In this document: in pieces, positions 11,726 through 24,672 of the stretch | How positions within the stretch are numbered: position 1 is the stretch's first letter | How the letters are laid out: every line of letters starts with the position of its first letter | Assembly: GCA_021904315.1 (NCBI GenBank) | Contig: CM038918.1 | Span: 8,199,349-8,263,348 of the forward strand | Direction of reading: 5' to 3' | DNA length: 64,000 bases | Source of the DNA: Sphagnum magellanicum | Taxonomy: Eukaryota; Streptophyta; Sphagnopsida; Sphagnales; Sphagnaceae | The notes under the pieces: model-generated | Told to the model about the DNA's origin: nothing | Databases searched by the model: none | The model's input: only the letters and a program-made list of their open reading frames with translations | Position numbers and translations under genes: made by a program

Positions 11726-12390
11726 AATTGTGTAAAAAAATTTACAATGAAAGCACATAACATGCTTGTAATTATGTTGGATCCCCACTACAAATGGTTG
11801 TAGTGTTTTCAATAATTTATTGGTCAGAAGAGTGCCTCAATAGTGGTGCAAGGTTATGACAAGGAGCTTGTTCTTCCACTCCTCATGAAGGTTTCATAAT
11901 TTTTACCTCCACACTATAGTCATATGCCTATTGAAATTGAACAAATATATGATGATTCTTTATTTGGTGTTGTAGCTTCAAACGAAGAGGCAACACATGC
12001 CTCGTTAATGAAGGAGTTTTCATTATTTTGAAGAATTGATGTTAACATTGGTAAAGTTGCCAACCCTTGAAAGTGGTGGAAGGAGAATGAAGTTCGATTT
12101 CCTAATGTTGGATCTTTAGCTTGGCAATACTTAGCACTACTTGGTTTTCAAATTGAAACCGAGCATGCATTTAACATCACTAGTCTTTTTACTTCATTAC
12201 AATGATGTAGGTTGTACACATCCAATTTGGATTCTTTCATCATGATCTACAAAAAGTGGTCAATGATGCACGCACAAGAAGTAGCTCATGGGCAGAACAT
12301 GATTTACAAGAATTTCTTGCAGCAAAAGCCAACCTTCTTGATGACAATGAAGGCAAGATCGAAGAAGGCTTCTTGAATATGTTCTAGTTC

Positions 12391-12700
12391 ATTTAGGTTA
12401 AATTTTTGTAATTTTGTAGAATCATAAGTGATTGTTTTTACTGTTGAAACACTTTGATCAGGGACATTGGAACATTAGAACTTCATTATTTGTCCAGGTC
12501 TTCATATAATTTTCAAAGGTTTTTCATGTTGTAGCATGCACCAGCTATTGTCAATGCAAGGCTGAAACCAAAATGGTTTGTTTTAAGGTTTCCGTATGGG
12601 TGTTGCTGCTTTACCAAAAGACATTTCAAGAAAAAAAAACCTATTTCTACCAATATTGAGAACAGGTTGGTATGAAAGTTTCAAAACCAGTATTGCTACC

Positions 12701-12758
<58 letters not shown>

Positions 12759-13439
12759 GTTAATGATATTGGCTGGGTACAATTTATTTTAAAATCTTGA
12801 TACCTGAACTCAAGTATGAATAAAACATGATACACACCCAACACTAATCTAGACATTACCAAATCACATCAATGCACCTTACTCATCCAATGGTGGTAAG
12901 AGTGCAATGGGGTGCATCATGGCCGGGGTGTTGCACACCATGAAGGTGCTTTCCAAATACACCCCCAAGATTCCTCTGAGTCCTTTGCAGAATTTTGGAT
13001 AAGCTTAGTTGAACAAGCTAATGTATTATATACTTTCAAAAAGAGCTCCACACAGTTTCTCAGTAAGTATGTGCAGGCTAGTTGGAGGGACCCAGTCTCC
13101 AAATGCAACTGGGAGGAGGAGGCTGGTGGTAAAAATATGTGACATCTATTGGCCTGAATCATGGAACTTGCGTGTTGGATACAATCACTACTATTAAAAA
13201 CAATTTTCAGGAAATTATTTTTTTTCGTTTACCTTGGTAGGTATGCTACACACACACATGCACGCACACTAGGTCTTGATCTTCATTTCCACCATAGAAT
13301 TAAAATTAACTCACTTGTCAAAATCTCTTAGAATTTTTGTAATGTAGCTGGAGAGCATGTTATAATGTGCAATTATACCACAAGTGAGGCATTTTATTTT
13401 CATGTCTGGCTTTGAAGACAACGAATCCCTCAGTACAAA
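12391..13439. other. Intergenic with a 54-base poly-T tract
   Basis: No gene seen. A pure run of T occupies 12703-12756, which on the minus strand would be a poly(A) tail. No recognisable retroposed gene precedes it on that strand. A CA-rich stretch occurs near 13245-13270. Confidence 0.6.
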
Positions 13440-13762
13440 TGGGTCCTTATTGCACACAATACAAAGGAATTGTCTGTTTCTTTTTTAAACTGACTGCTCA
13501 AATGCCCAACCAAGATGTGTCTAGCAATGAACAGACACATACATCTTGGTGCTGCCCAGATCAAAAATTTGGGTCTTCTTATACACACTTTTGGCCGTGT
13601 GATGGACACTACAAGACATATTATGCCTCTTCTTGTCTATTACACACCCAAAGCGTGCATAACAGGACCCAAATTTTGTGTCTCGACCAAAGGCACACGA
13701 GAGGGGAAAAGAAGAAGAAGCAGAAGACAATACTTTTGTACTGTTTACAATATAAGGACCCA
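13440..13762. mobile_element. Foldback MITE, ~323 bp, nearly full-length palindrome
   Basis: The left end TGGGTCCTTATTGCACACAA is the inverted counterpart of the right end (reverse complement TGGGTCCTTATATTGTAAAC). The complementarity continues inward: AATTTGGGTCTTCTTATACA on the left pairs with AATTTGGGTCCTGTTATGCA from the right arm. The transcript would fold into a long hairpin. Reading frames inside are by-products of the repeat. No clear target duplication was seen. Confidence 0.8.
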
Positions 13763-16400
13763 CTGCTCATTCACCATCCTCTTCTTATGGTAAGTACACT
13801 GTACAAGTTTGGAAGAGAACAATTTTTAAGATTTGATAATTTTAGGACTTGATAGTTGTTTTTTTATATGAGGATTTTTGGTGAAAGATGATATCTACTA
13901 GACCTCACATCTAAGGTGCCAAGGTTACCTGAAAGACAGTCGAGTTCCCCACCACTGCCCAATCACAGAGGAATCAAGAGTACCATCAACTGTGTCATCA
14001 CCATTTCCGGAATTGATGACTCTCAGATTCATTGGGTTTGTGAGGTAGGTCATTGGTGATCATCCACAAGAGGACTTAGCCAAATTTAGCCTACAAGTCA
14101 GAGAGGAAAGTAGAAACAAATTAAGATACTTTTCTACATTTTGGGAACACGTGTCGGGAGCCTATTGTCTAAATATGATGACCTCAGAAGAAATTTTTTT
14201 CCATGTATTTGGTGACTTGGGCCCATTGTTTGCATAAAAAATCCTTTGCACAATTTGCAACGTCCATTGTTATTTTTGTTTGTTATTGCCATGATGTGAA
14301 AATTCAACCAAAATGCAAAATGTGTTCTTGTTCCTTTTGTTTGTGTGACTCCATTTGAAGACCATGTTCTCATGATTCATATGTGAACATAAGTTCTATA
14401 CTGATGTGTAATCATATCTTTTTGAAAGGGGTTGGTTCCAAATACATATTTGGTCATTGGGGTTTTCAAATTTCAAGATATGCATGTGCTTCAGAGGGTT
14501 TAGGAAGAACCTAGAACCTTCTTGTCATTCTCTCCTTTTCCATAATATCGTAATGGGTATAGGCACTTTTCCAAGCTCCTTGGCTTTCTATCATTTATTT
14601 TGCCTTTAGTATTTTCTAAGCTCCTTGTTTGGTGTTGTTTGTGATTTGTTTTCAAGCTCCAAGTTTATGTTGTTTTTGGTTTCTAGGAGTTTAGGTTGTA
14701 CTCTTTTGACAAAAATTATAAGCAACAAGAATTAAAATTTTGGTATGCATGACCTTTGTGCATATTCATAGTGTTTCAAAAATTGTAACTAGTTGTTGTC
14801 ATAAATTGATTTTTTTTTGGGAATACATATCCTTCCTTGTAAAAATAAATAAAATATATTTTATTGATATTCGTAGGTTAGGTCTAAAAGTCAACAATTG
14901 AACAACATTGGTAAAACCCAAAACAAAATGGTGTCTAGTTTTTAGAACTAAACAAGTTGTAATTAAAACCATATTTCATTTTTTTACCAAGTTGGATTTA
15001 GAACTGGATTCCTAGTTTTATGTATGTGTAGAAATGGGATTGTAATCAAAACTATGATATATGTTTTTGAAAAAATAATTATAAAGTCAAAGATTAATCG
15101 ACAGTTAATCAATAGCCAACAATTGATTTTGGTTTGGGAAGAACTAGATCAAAAACTTATTTGAATTTGCCAATTGAAAATGGAACCAAATTAAAACTTT
15201 TTTAAAAAATTAGACTCAAACTAAATTCTTAATTACATTGAGGTGTGGAATTAAAACCACTTTATTTTATTGTTGCAAATTGGAACCAAAGGCTCTTCAT
15301 AAAAATAATGAACTCTTCCACATTAGTCATTGTTTATTAACTCACCATAACAAAATAAAAAATCTATTTGGCCCACCTTGTCATCACCCTCCCTTACCAA
15401 AACTTGAATGATTTGATCCCAAAACATTCACATCATCAAAACCCTACAAGACTTTATTTATAAACACACCATTGGTTTGGAAAATGGGTGGAAGCACATT
15501 AGGGGGGGGCCAAAAATGTTGGCACATTGTATAGTTTTTTAGGGGTGTTGATGTTTAAATTTGAACCATGGTTATATTGGAGCATATATTCCAAACTTTT
15601 TGCATAATCTGGTAGATTATAACACAAAGAATTCAATCACAAAGAAAATTCCTTTTTTCAATTTATATTGTGAAGTGCTAAAGTAAAATTGTGGCAAAAA
15701 AAATGTATGTCATTGTGTACTAAAAATTGCAAATGTACTCCAAAAATGACTGAAATGATTTTTAATATTTATGATATTTTTAATATTTATTAAACATTGT
15801 GATTCCATGTGATTGGAATATGTTTGTGAGCCATGTGAAAAGTTTGATCATTATCATATCACAAATGGGTGTTTTTGGGGGTTATGATCATAAGTATGTA
15901 GTAAATTAACATTTTGACAAGCTATCACTTTCAAATGGAAAATGACAAGTTATGTGAAGTGCCCAATTTTTTAAATTTTTATTTTAGACATTTTTTGGTT
16001 AACCAATTCAAACCCAAAACTAGTGCAATCCAAAAACAAAAATAAGTTTTATTATATTGTATATACCATAAATATATTCAATATTCCTTGAATTTAAGCT
16101 TTTACAATTTATTTCTTTTTAAAAATAATATTACATATCATTAGCTTTGTGAAAATAAAAATATTAAGCCCAAACATTAAAAGTGAAACCCAAAATTAAA
16201 TGCAATATTTTTTGTAGAAATATACTTCACATACATGTCATGAAAATGCCCAAAGTGGCCCCCCCATACTGTGCTTTCACCCAAATGTACAAAGGTATTT
16301 AAGAAAAAGGAGAATTTAACGAATGCCAAGGTAGGACAAACTAGATGTCAACATCATAAACTTAGCATCTCACGATTTAGTAATGGAAATCATACAAAAT
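13763..16400. other. AT-rich intergenic DNA, no gene seen
   Basis: Only short chance frames. Some local repetition of AAGCTCCTTG/AAGCTCCAAG occurs near 14570-14670. Nothing recognisable as a gene or transposon. Confidence 0.6.
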
Positions 16401-16609
16401 TCATTCATTTGCAATTCGTATGTTTCATGCACTAATATCATGTATTGAAAACACATTTGACACATGGATTTATTGGAAGATGCAAAATTTGTGTGATATT
16501 CATTCATTCATAGGTTCATACTTGATTCGTCAACACATTTATCCATGTGTCAAACGTGTTTTCAATGCATGATATTCGTGTGCAAAATGTATGAACCTAT
16601 GAATGGATG
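16401..16609. mobile_element. Foldback element with ~70-bp arms
   Basis: The left arm (16401-16470), with ATCATGTATTGAAAACACAT and TTGACACATGGAT, is inversely repeated at 16535-16609 (reverse complement ATCATGCATTGAAAACACGT, TTGACACATGGAT). The ~64-bp loop itself carries another copy of ATTCATAGGTTCATAC found in the right arm. Likely a small MITE or a decayed inverted duplication. Confidence 0.65.
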
Positions 16610-17152
16610 ATTTTTGCACAATTTTCATTATTAATTTGTTGTATGCTAAATTTGTGATACAAATCTTTCATTTCAACAACTAATTACTTGTAATAAATTA
16701 ATCATAGCAATGGGGGTGGCGTCTTAAAAGGGTGGAAGTTGGGAAATAACTTAGCCTATTGCTATTGACTAATTTAAAATAGAAGATGTTTGTGTCTTTT
16801 GCTTAGATAATTGAAATTCTTTGATGAAGAAAAATAACCAAGACAAAAAGAAAAGGGTTCTTTGACCCTTTGAAACTCCAAATGCCATTGGCACAATTGT
16901 GTAAGAACACATTAACCTATTTGTGTAGACATCCAAATATTTCAATTGCTAGAGAAAAGAATTGATCAATGGGGTGTTAGTTGTGATAGTTCATTTCTTT
17001 GACTTGAAATGCATTGCAGGAAATTTGAATCCTTGAGTTGTGCAAGATTGGGGAAGTAAATTCGCACACGTTGGGTTGACAATGTCAATTAAAATATAAA
17101 CACAACTATTCCATATTTGGTGAACACAATGTCAACTCGTCAATGAGAGGAG

Positions 17153-17578
17153 TTGAATATGGTTGAAAAAAATGTATTTTCATCCCACATGGAAGTTAAC
17201 ATTTTGCACAATGGTAACAAAAGTGTTGAGAACTACATCATGGATCCTCATGTGGTCATTGCCATGGGTGCAATGTACAAAGTGGATACTCATAGAGTTG
17301 ATGGGATGTGTGCACACACATCAAATGAGGCTTACAATTAAGGATATGACACCCTTAACCACATTGAAAACGTTGTGGAGAAAACCAACAAAGATAATTG
17401 AATTGAAAAGTTGGGAAGATTGGTTGAATTATAAGTTAAACACCCACCCCAAGGCCAGAACATGGTAAAATTTGGGCATGATGGGTTCCAAGTTTCCTAT
17501 CAAAGAGCATGTTGGGCAAGGCATTATGGTGTAAACGTTTCAAGATGGAATCTTGAAGTTGAACCATTTGTTCTTTGA
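17153..17578 (+). pseudogene. Decayed coding stretch of unknown identity
   Basis: One frame stays largely open from 17153 to a double stop at about 17576, with isolated in-frame stops at 17339, 17399 and 17432. The composition is protein-like (for example GHDGFQVSYQRACWARHYGV near 17474-17533). This suggests a once-functional frame, probably transposon-derived. I recognise no domain, and chance cannot be excluded. Confidence 0.3.
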
Positions 17579-18539
17579 TGAATTATTCAAAAGGAAAAAT
17601 GCATGCACATGTTGGGGGTGTTAAAAAATTGTGTGTTGCCTTGAGGTGTTGCTAGAAAAGGTAGGTGTTGTTGTCAATTTGTGATAAAAATTCAAGAAGG
17701 AAAGGACATTAGTCAACCATAAACCTAATAGTTATGATTAAAATTACAAGGGCCCAACTCCCTAAATAGGTTATTGGGGTGATGGTGGCTAGATGAATCT
17801 AATGCCATTTAAAGTTATTGGGAGAGAGGCTTGTTTACATGTTAAAAATTCATATGGATTATTATAGAACTTTGGACTCAAAAGGTGTCTAAACATTTTT
17901 AAAAGGGAAGAATTAAAACAAACAAAAGGGAATTTATGAAAGTGGAAGAAAGAGGTGTGCAACATAATAAATACAATGGTTGTTGCACAAAATAATGAGT
18001 AAAATTTTTGAAGGCTACCTAGACATACCCTAGTCTAGGGAAAAAGTTGATATATTGAATATCTTTTAACTCGTAAGGTATTTGGGGGTCCAAGTACAAT
18101 TGAGGTACCCCATTTGAAACATAAGGACTCACTCCTAGGACCTTCAAATTCTTTTTTTTTATAAATAAAACATATGATTTGTCTTAAATTTCTTTTTTTT
18201 TTCTCATGTCAAATAAAATAAATTTGCTCCAAATTTTATATGGATATCCAAGTATCTATTGCTTTCATTTACGAATTTAAAAATAATAAAATTTATCAAA
18301 TGTGAGCCATGTTCTATTAATGGCCCGAATTCCTATAAATTTCATTTTTTGAAATTTTGTACATTACAATAGGGCACTTGATTCTTGTCACACTTGAACA
18401 TTTCATATACATTAGCAATTAAGGTGTTTGTGATAAAAGTATTGAGGAAAAATAATTTATTTAAATTTTTTTATGGGTACTTGAACTTTTTTTCTCACAA
18501 GGCAAAGTCTTGGAAAGTATTCTAAAACTTGTTAGGAAT
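17579..18539. other. AT-rich intergenic DNA, no gene seen
   Basis: Short chance frames only. Confidence 0.6.
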
Positions 18540-19120
18540 CTTTAAATCTATTCAAATTTGAAATTATATGCATACAATAGTATTTTAATAATGTATGTAT
18601 ATATGAAAAAAAGAACTTTCAATATGAATGTGTTACTAAGTTTCAATGAAATGTTCAATTGAGGGGTTCCATTAGATATTAAATGAGATAGCCTTTTTGG
18701 GTACCCCAACCATACTTGGACCCGGGGATGAATTGTATGATGTCCCCACTTGTTGCATGAAGTTTTTGAAATGACTTCTCTTGATATTGAATTAAAGGCA
18801 TTCACCATGTCCAATTGGAAAACAACTTAATCGAGGTGAAGGTCCAAAGTGAATTTAATGCCATCGATTATTATTTCACATCCACCCTTGGTTGCTACTC
18901 CAAATTAATGCAGGATAAAAGTGTTGTAAAGGCATTGCAAAATTGAAGGCATAAAACATGTCTTGTGAATTGATACAACATTTTCCCTACAACAATGGAA
19001 CAAATTCCACTTAAGGTGTTGGTCATGGCTAAGAGGTGGGACATCCCAAAGTCATGTGTAATTTGACATGGAATGTGACCTAATGTGATATGAGAATAAA
19101 GTTGAAACAACTATGGGAAC
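18540..19120 (-). pseudogene. Decayed non-LTR (LINE-type) reverse transcriptase fragment
   Basis: On the minus strand the sequence reads, through several frame changes and stops, IVVGKMLYQF, LCLQFCNAFTT, then GGCEIIIDGIKFTLDLH and LDMVNAFNSISREV, continuing in another frame as FQKLHATSGDIIQFIP. LD-x3-AFN-S is the first catalytic aspartate region of plant LINE-type reverse transcriptases. The fragment is frameshifted and lacks the FADD region, so it is dead. Upstream minus-strand sequence to about 19360 may belong to the same element. Confidence 0.7.
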
Positions 19121-21839
19121 CCATTCACAAAATTTTATGGGTGAAAATAGCTTTAGAGGTGTTGGAGGATGTGGGTGTAAGAAAAAATGATGCTAAAACA
19201 TGAACTATTTGAGAATATTCCCTTACATGTTCAAAATTTAAATTAAAAATACAATGGTTATGAGGTAGAAAATCATATTGGGGAAGAAACGCTAAACTCC
19301 AACTTATTACCAAAGCTTGGGGAGGGAAAAAATGTCTTTTATAAGTTTTCTTAATCACTTACTAAAAAACGTGTAAATCCAATTTGCATTTTTCGATGCC
19401 TAACTCCTCTCCCCTTGAAGGGGCAAAACAAGACACCATTGGGGTAACAAAAGGAACAAATGTCAAACAACCACATCATAGGGGTCCTTTGCTAATTTTT
19501 CTAATGGAAAACAAAAAGCCATTTATACATTGCGTTGTAGAACGGTAGGGATGTAGTTATATAGTTGAGGATGACAAAAACCTAAATGGAAGGACCCGAG
19601 AACATCCAATGTTGAAACCCAACCCCAAGCTTATGTAAGTGGGGTGGGAATAAGGGAAGGTATTGGCCCGAAATGGTCACGTAGGTTTGGATTAGATGAA
19701 TTGAACGTTTAACAAACACACTAATGACTTACTAACCTTTGAAAGGTAAATTGACACCCAAATGTGGGGCAAAATGTTCTAGGTGGAAGTTCCAAACATG
19801 TTGGGGAGATGGGGGTAAATTAGGGGTCTAATCATGAACAATTGTAAGGGTTAATAAAATGGAGGGGGAAAAGGCCCTATATGTGCATTATTAAGGGGGA
19901 TTAGACAAGTGTTGGGTTAGGACCTCATATCCACACAAAAGATTGGGGGTTGATAAAGGAATTAATGGGTGGTGTGTGGTTTGCATAAGAAAGGGGGCGA
20001 AGACCATGTTTATGATGGTGTGTGAAAGGGCAATTGAAATGACTAATGTGAACTACAAGGTTTGATGAAAAATGATGAACAAGGGCCATGCAACATTTTG
20101 TGCCCATAAGGAAACAGGTTTACTAGGACCATAATTACAAATAGGCCCCACTTTCTAAAAATTACATATTTTTATATGACAACCCTAAATTTATAGAGCC
20201 TATCACACCAAAAAAAAAAACAGATCAAAAAGAAAAATATAGATAATTATTAAAAAGAGATGATTTTTTAGATGTAGTTAGGCAACGAACCAAACTCCCT
20301 AGCTATGGCGTTGTGTCAACGCCAAATTTAACTTCTCCATAACCTTGAACGCCATTGTTGCTATTCTATTAGGTTCAACATAACCTATACATTTTGATAC
20401 CAAAATATTACATTCCTCACATTTTTCCTTAATTTTATAATATTGTAAACATGCAAAGCTCCATAAAGGTCACTTTAAAAGCCACTTTAATGGATTAGTT
20501 ATCCTCATAGAGAGGTTTTTTACAAAAAATCCAATCCATTTTTAATGGCAATTTATATATTTTTCTAACAAACTAACATGACGTTACTATTTATCACTAT
20601 CTCAACCCACAACCCTTCATATAAGACACAAAGGTAGTCAAAACAAAAGCGCTTACACTTTGTTTATTACTAAAGAATAATTTCTAATAAAGCTTTTCAA
20701 ATGAAAGAGTCTTGAACAAAACTTGGTCTCCCCATCCAAAACCTTAAACCCTTCAAAAACTTTCCTTCTTTCTTGATAATCAATAACATGACAAGTGTAG
20801 ATCATGGGTATTACATTTGTAACTCATAGAAAATACTTTCAAGTTATTCGCACATGCATGACTACTTCCCAACACCTATTAAATAACTACAACAACAATT
20901 TGCTTGATAACAATTTTAGAACCAAATGAATCACACATTGTCTAATTTCATATTTGCATAATACATAACTAGTTGAAGCCCATCAATCAAGTCTAAGATT
21001 AGAAGGAAATTAAAGGAAAGGAAACAACATAAGTAAGATCTAATTCTTAAAAATCATTTAATGGTCCTAATCATTTTATGGTTCATGCACATGATATTGT
21101 AGGACCTAGCTTTTGCTAGCCTCCTATGCCAAGTTAAATGGCAAACATGTAGGAAGCAAAAATCACATGGTTTAAAAGACCAAATGATCATGCAACCCTT
21201 CCTAAAAGGTAGGTTTAATAAAATATAACATCTAACATGGCCTTCTAATGAATTGATTCCACAATCATTTGTAAAAGCATATCCATTTAATGCTTAATAT
21301 GTGACCCTACATTTGAAATCTTGGATGAGGTCTATTAGAATATTGTTATGACCTTAAAAGAATGCACAACTTTTTGAACCTTAAAGGAGCCTTGGAAGAA
21401 ACTAATAAACATCTTGAAATTGTATTTATTAACTTTTACTTATGTTTTTGATTGGCTAGATAGTTTGATTGGCCCAAATGGGTTGCTATTAATAGTCTCT
21501 CACCTATTTTGCAATCTTACTTTCAATTTTATGGATGGGGTTGGAAAAATAATAATTAAACAAAATTTGGATGTGAAAAATATTTTTGTAATGTTGCATA
21601 TTGAACATTAATAAAAAGTGTTACAATTTATTTGTTTATTAGATTGTTCCAATGCTATTCCTAGGCTTTGAAAGTTGTGCATTTTTTTTGGGGTCACAAC
21701 AGTTTTCTAATGAAGAATCCATTAAGTTGATTACTATACATCATTTAAAATTTATAGTGTAAAATCACATATTGAACATCAATAGAGATGTTTTAAGGTG
21801 ACCATGGGTTATGAATTTGTTCATCATGTTGAATTAAAA
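19121..21839. other. AT-rich intergenic DNA, no intact gene
   Basis: Its left part may be further LINE remnant on the minus strand. No other recognisable content. Confidence 0.55.
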
Positions 21840-24672
21840 CACTAGTAAGAAAAAACACCAATTTGTGACTAAAAAACAATTACAATCAACTTTGCAACTA
21901 AAATAACCTTTAGTTGCATAAGTGAAATCACATTAAACCTTTAGTTGCAAATGATGACTTAACATGATATTAGCACATTTTTTTTGGATAAAATATATGG
22001 TCAACATACATGCTTCCATCTTTTGATTAATGTATAACATTTGCAACTACTAACCATTTTTTTGCAAATACTATAACCTTATCACAAATTGCCATTTGTC
22101 AACATAATCATTTTTTGGGATTTATTATTATTATTAAATATTAATCTAAGCCATCCATTACGGATGGCCATAGATTTCAATACATATTCTAATCAAATTT
22201 TGACACATGGCAAAACTTGTAATTTTTTAATATATGATTTTATATAATATATAATGAGAAAAAATCAATATGGTCCAATTTCAACTGTTTACATGATGAC
22301 ATTTGAACAAATAAAATTTGACATGTGGCACAATCAAAAGTTTCCATGTGGCATATTGACTGAATTTTGGAAAAATAATTTAAAATAATTACTTACATAG
22401 GTGGGTACGTAAGTAAAACTATATGCATAAACAAATACCTACCTAATTAAACTACATACCTATTTAAACTACTTACTTACTTACCCACCTAATTACTTAA
22501 GTAAGAAGGTATGTAAATAGGTTGGAAGGTAGAAAGGTAGAAAACTAGGTGGAGTAAGAAGTAACCATGTAAACGTTTTTATTTTATTTTATTCTATGTC
22601 TTTCCTTTAGGGTCAAACTTCTTTGAGCTCATCCTAAATGACACATGATTTTTAGTGTGAAATCCAAAGAGAAGGCACCTTTTTTATATATTTTGTAAGA
22701 TAACATTAAAAGATAAAATATATGGGTTTAACAATTTAGTTGCACTTGAGTTGCAAATTCAATTACAACTAAAACTGTTTATTCCACAAGCTTTGTATTT
22801 GTTTTTAATTTTGTAAATTATGCAACTAAATAGGTAAGAAATAAGTAATTAATTAATTAGCTAATAACTAATTACCTACCCACCCACCCACTTATAAAAC
22901 TACTTACTACATATTAATGTTTAATTATTTTAATAATTTAAAAAGTAGCATTGATCGTTATTCTTTCATAGTTTCCAATAATTAATCAATTGGTTCATAA
23001 AAAAATTCAAAACTAATAATAAATTATTTCAAGAAATAATTATTTAACATCTACTTAATCAATCAAGTCACAAATTCTCATTTAAGTTTTTAATATATCT
23101 AAATTTTTGGCAATTATTACTAAATAATAATTTTTATTTATTCAAGTACCTAAATAAAATATTATTTCTACCTCTGAAAATAAACATTTTATGTTGCTAG
23201 TGATCAACTAATTAAATAAAATAATTAAGTGTTAATTGAATATCCAAAAAAAAGATTAACTAATTGGTAATTCCTGAATATTAACTATAAATTATAAAAT
23301 TTCTAACATATTAATTTAAATATGAGATATTAAATCAGTTTTATAAACCATTAATATTAACTGATTAATATTAATTAGCTATTAACCATAATTCTTGATT
23401 AATAAATATTAACTATCACATAGTTTAATAAAATGTAATAAAATAATAAATAAATTACAACTTTATATTGAAGAAATGTTAACCAATTAAAAAATTCAGT
23501 ATTATACAGAAATAATATATTATGAGTTTTATTTTTTTATTAAGAAAAAATAAAATTAGTTTTAATTAATCATTAAAGGTAACTAGACAGTTTAATTTGT
23601 GAAGAATTTGTTATTCATTATTCATTGGTTGACTAAATATTTACTAATTAAAGTCATTAACTATTAACCATAACTCTTGATTAACTACCTACATCAAATT
23701 ATTGAGATATTTAAGAACTAATACTATATTTCAGAATTAATTAAATGAGGAATAATGAGATAGTTATTATCTGAATAATTATTTATTTCATAGTAACTAA
23801 ATATTGCATAATATTAAATAAATTATTGACAAGTCATTGATTGATAAACTTTAAATTATAGATTATTTATTTATAAACTTATTGACTTGTTGATAGAAAT
23901 TAAGTGATTTTTAATTAACTAAGTATTATTTCATATTTCTTAGTTAATCAATTAAATAATATGATAATTCATGAATAATGATTAATTATTCTATCAATTT
24001 ACGATTTAATATCTAATTAAACAAAAATTTGTTTTCGAAGTAACTAATAAGTAATAATTGGTTTTTCTTTAAATTAATTTAAATAAAATTAAATGATTAA
24101 ATTAAATTAGTTAGTTCTTACTATATACTAACCAATGAATTATTTGAAAATATTAATTCTTAGATAATTAATGCTCATTTAATACAACAATTATATCATA
24201 TTAATATTACTTTGTTACTATAATTTAATCATACCTTAGTAAAGATGGTATATTTTTAAATGAACCAAAAAATCAAAATGATTTTTTTTCAATCTAATAC
24301 ATCCATAATATAATCAAATATATGTTTAATATACTTTGAATACAAACTAAATATTTTAACATACCATGAATACAAGTCAAATATGTTTAATATACCTTTA
24401 ATAAATTCTAGTACATTATAGTTTTCATGTAACCCACAAAACCCAAATGTACTTTAGTAAATGTATAAACACACTAGAATAAGTAACCAAATTGCAACTA
24501 ATTTTGCAACTAAATGAACATAGGAGTCTATTCTTGGATGAAAATCCAAGAAGCTAGTTAATATGGAAGGATGGTAAAAATGATAAAATAGAGTTGCAAA
24601 TGATAGGTGGTTGCATGTAGTCACATGTAGTTGCAAATTGAATGGTTACATATTACAAAATTTATTCTAGTG
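21840..24672. mobile_element. Non-autonomous CACTA (En/Spm-type) transposon, 2833 bp
   Basis: The left end is CACTAGTAAGAAAAAACACC. The right end, reverse-complemented, is CACTAGAATAAATTTTGTAA. Both are flanked by AAA (21837-21839 and 24673-24675), the 3-bp target duplication typical of the superfamily. Subterminal regions carry many copies of TTGCAACTAA/TTAGTTGCAA in both orientations (21890-22110 and 24490-24650), the usual transposase-binding arrangement. The interior is very AT-rich, with TACC/ACTT simple repeats (22390-22560), and has no substantial open frame, so it would need transposase in trans. Confidence 0.8.

Larger units (their letters stand above)
9860..12390 (+). pseudogene. 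Decayed hAT-family transposase
   Basis: Remnant of a hAT DNA transposase read across several frames and stops. The longest intact stretch (9865-10305) carries the core motif pattern ISITFDLWM, DTFAMIGNFF, PQHVTINF and KDEGSNL, then FGHVMSK. From about 11780, LDPHYKWL, YDKELVLPLLMKV and, around 12070, KWWKENEVRFPNVGS followed by LAWQYLALLGFQIETE match the C-terminal hAT dimerisation domain. Stops and frame changes occur throughout, and an 11-bp minisatellite and a 161-bp tandem duplication interrupt it. It cannot encode an active enzyme. Terminal inverted repeats were not found, so the element's limits are unknown. Confidence 0.8.

Noticed and set aside
12703..12756. Poly(A) tail of a processed retrocopy on the minus strand
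   Set aside because: No recognisable gene or SINE body lies on the expected side of the T-run; treated as a homopolymer tract.
13412..13852. Overlapping frames of 146, 92 and 80 codons on both strands
   Set aside because: They fall in the palindromic MITE and mirror each other; no domain is recognisable.
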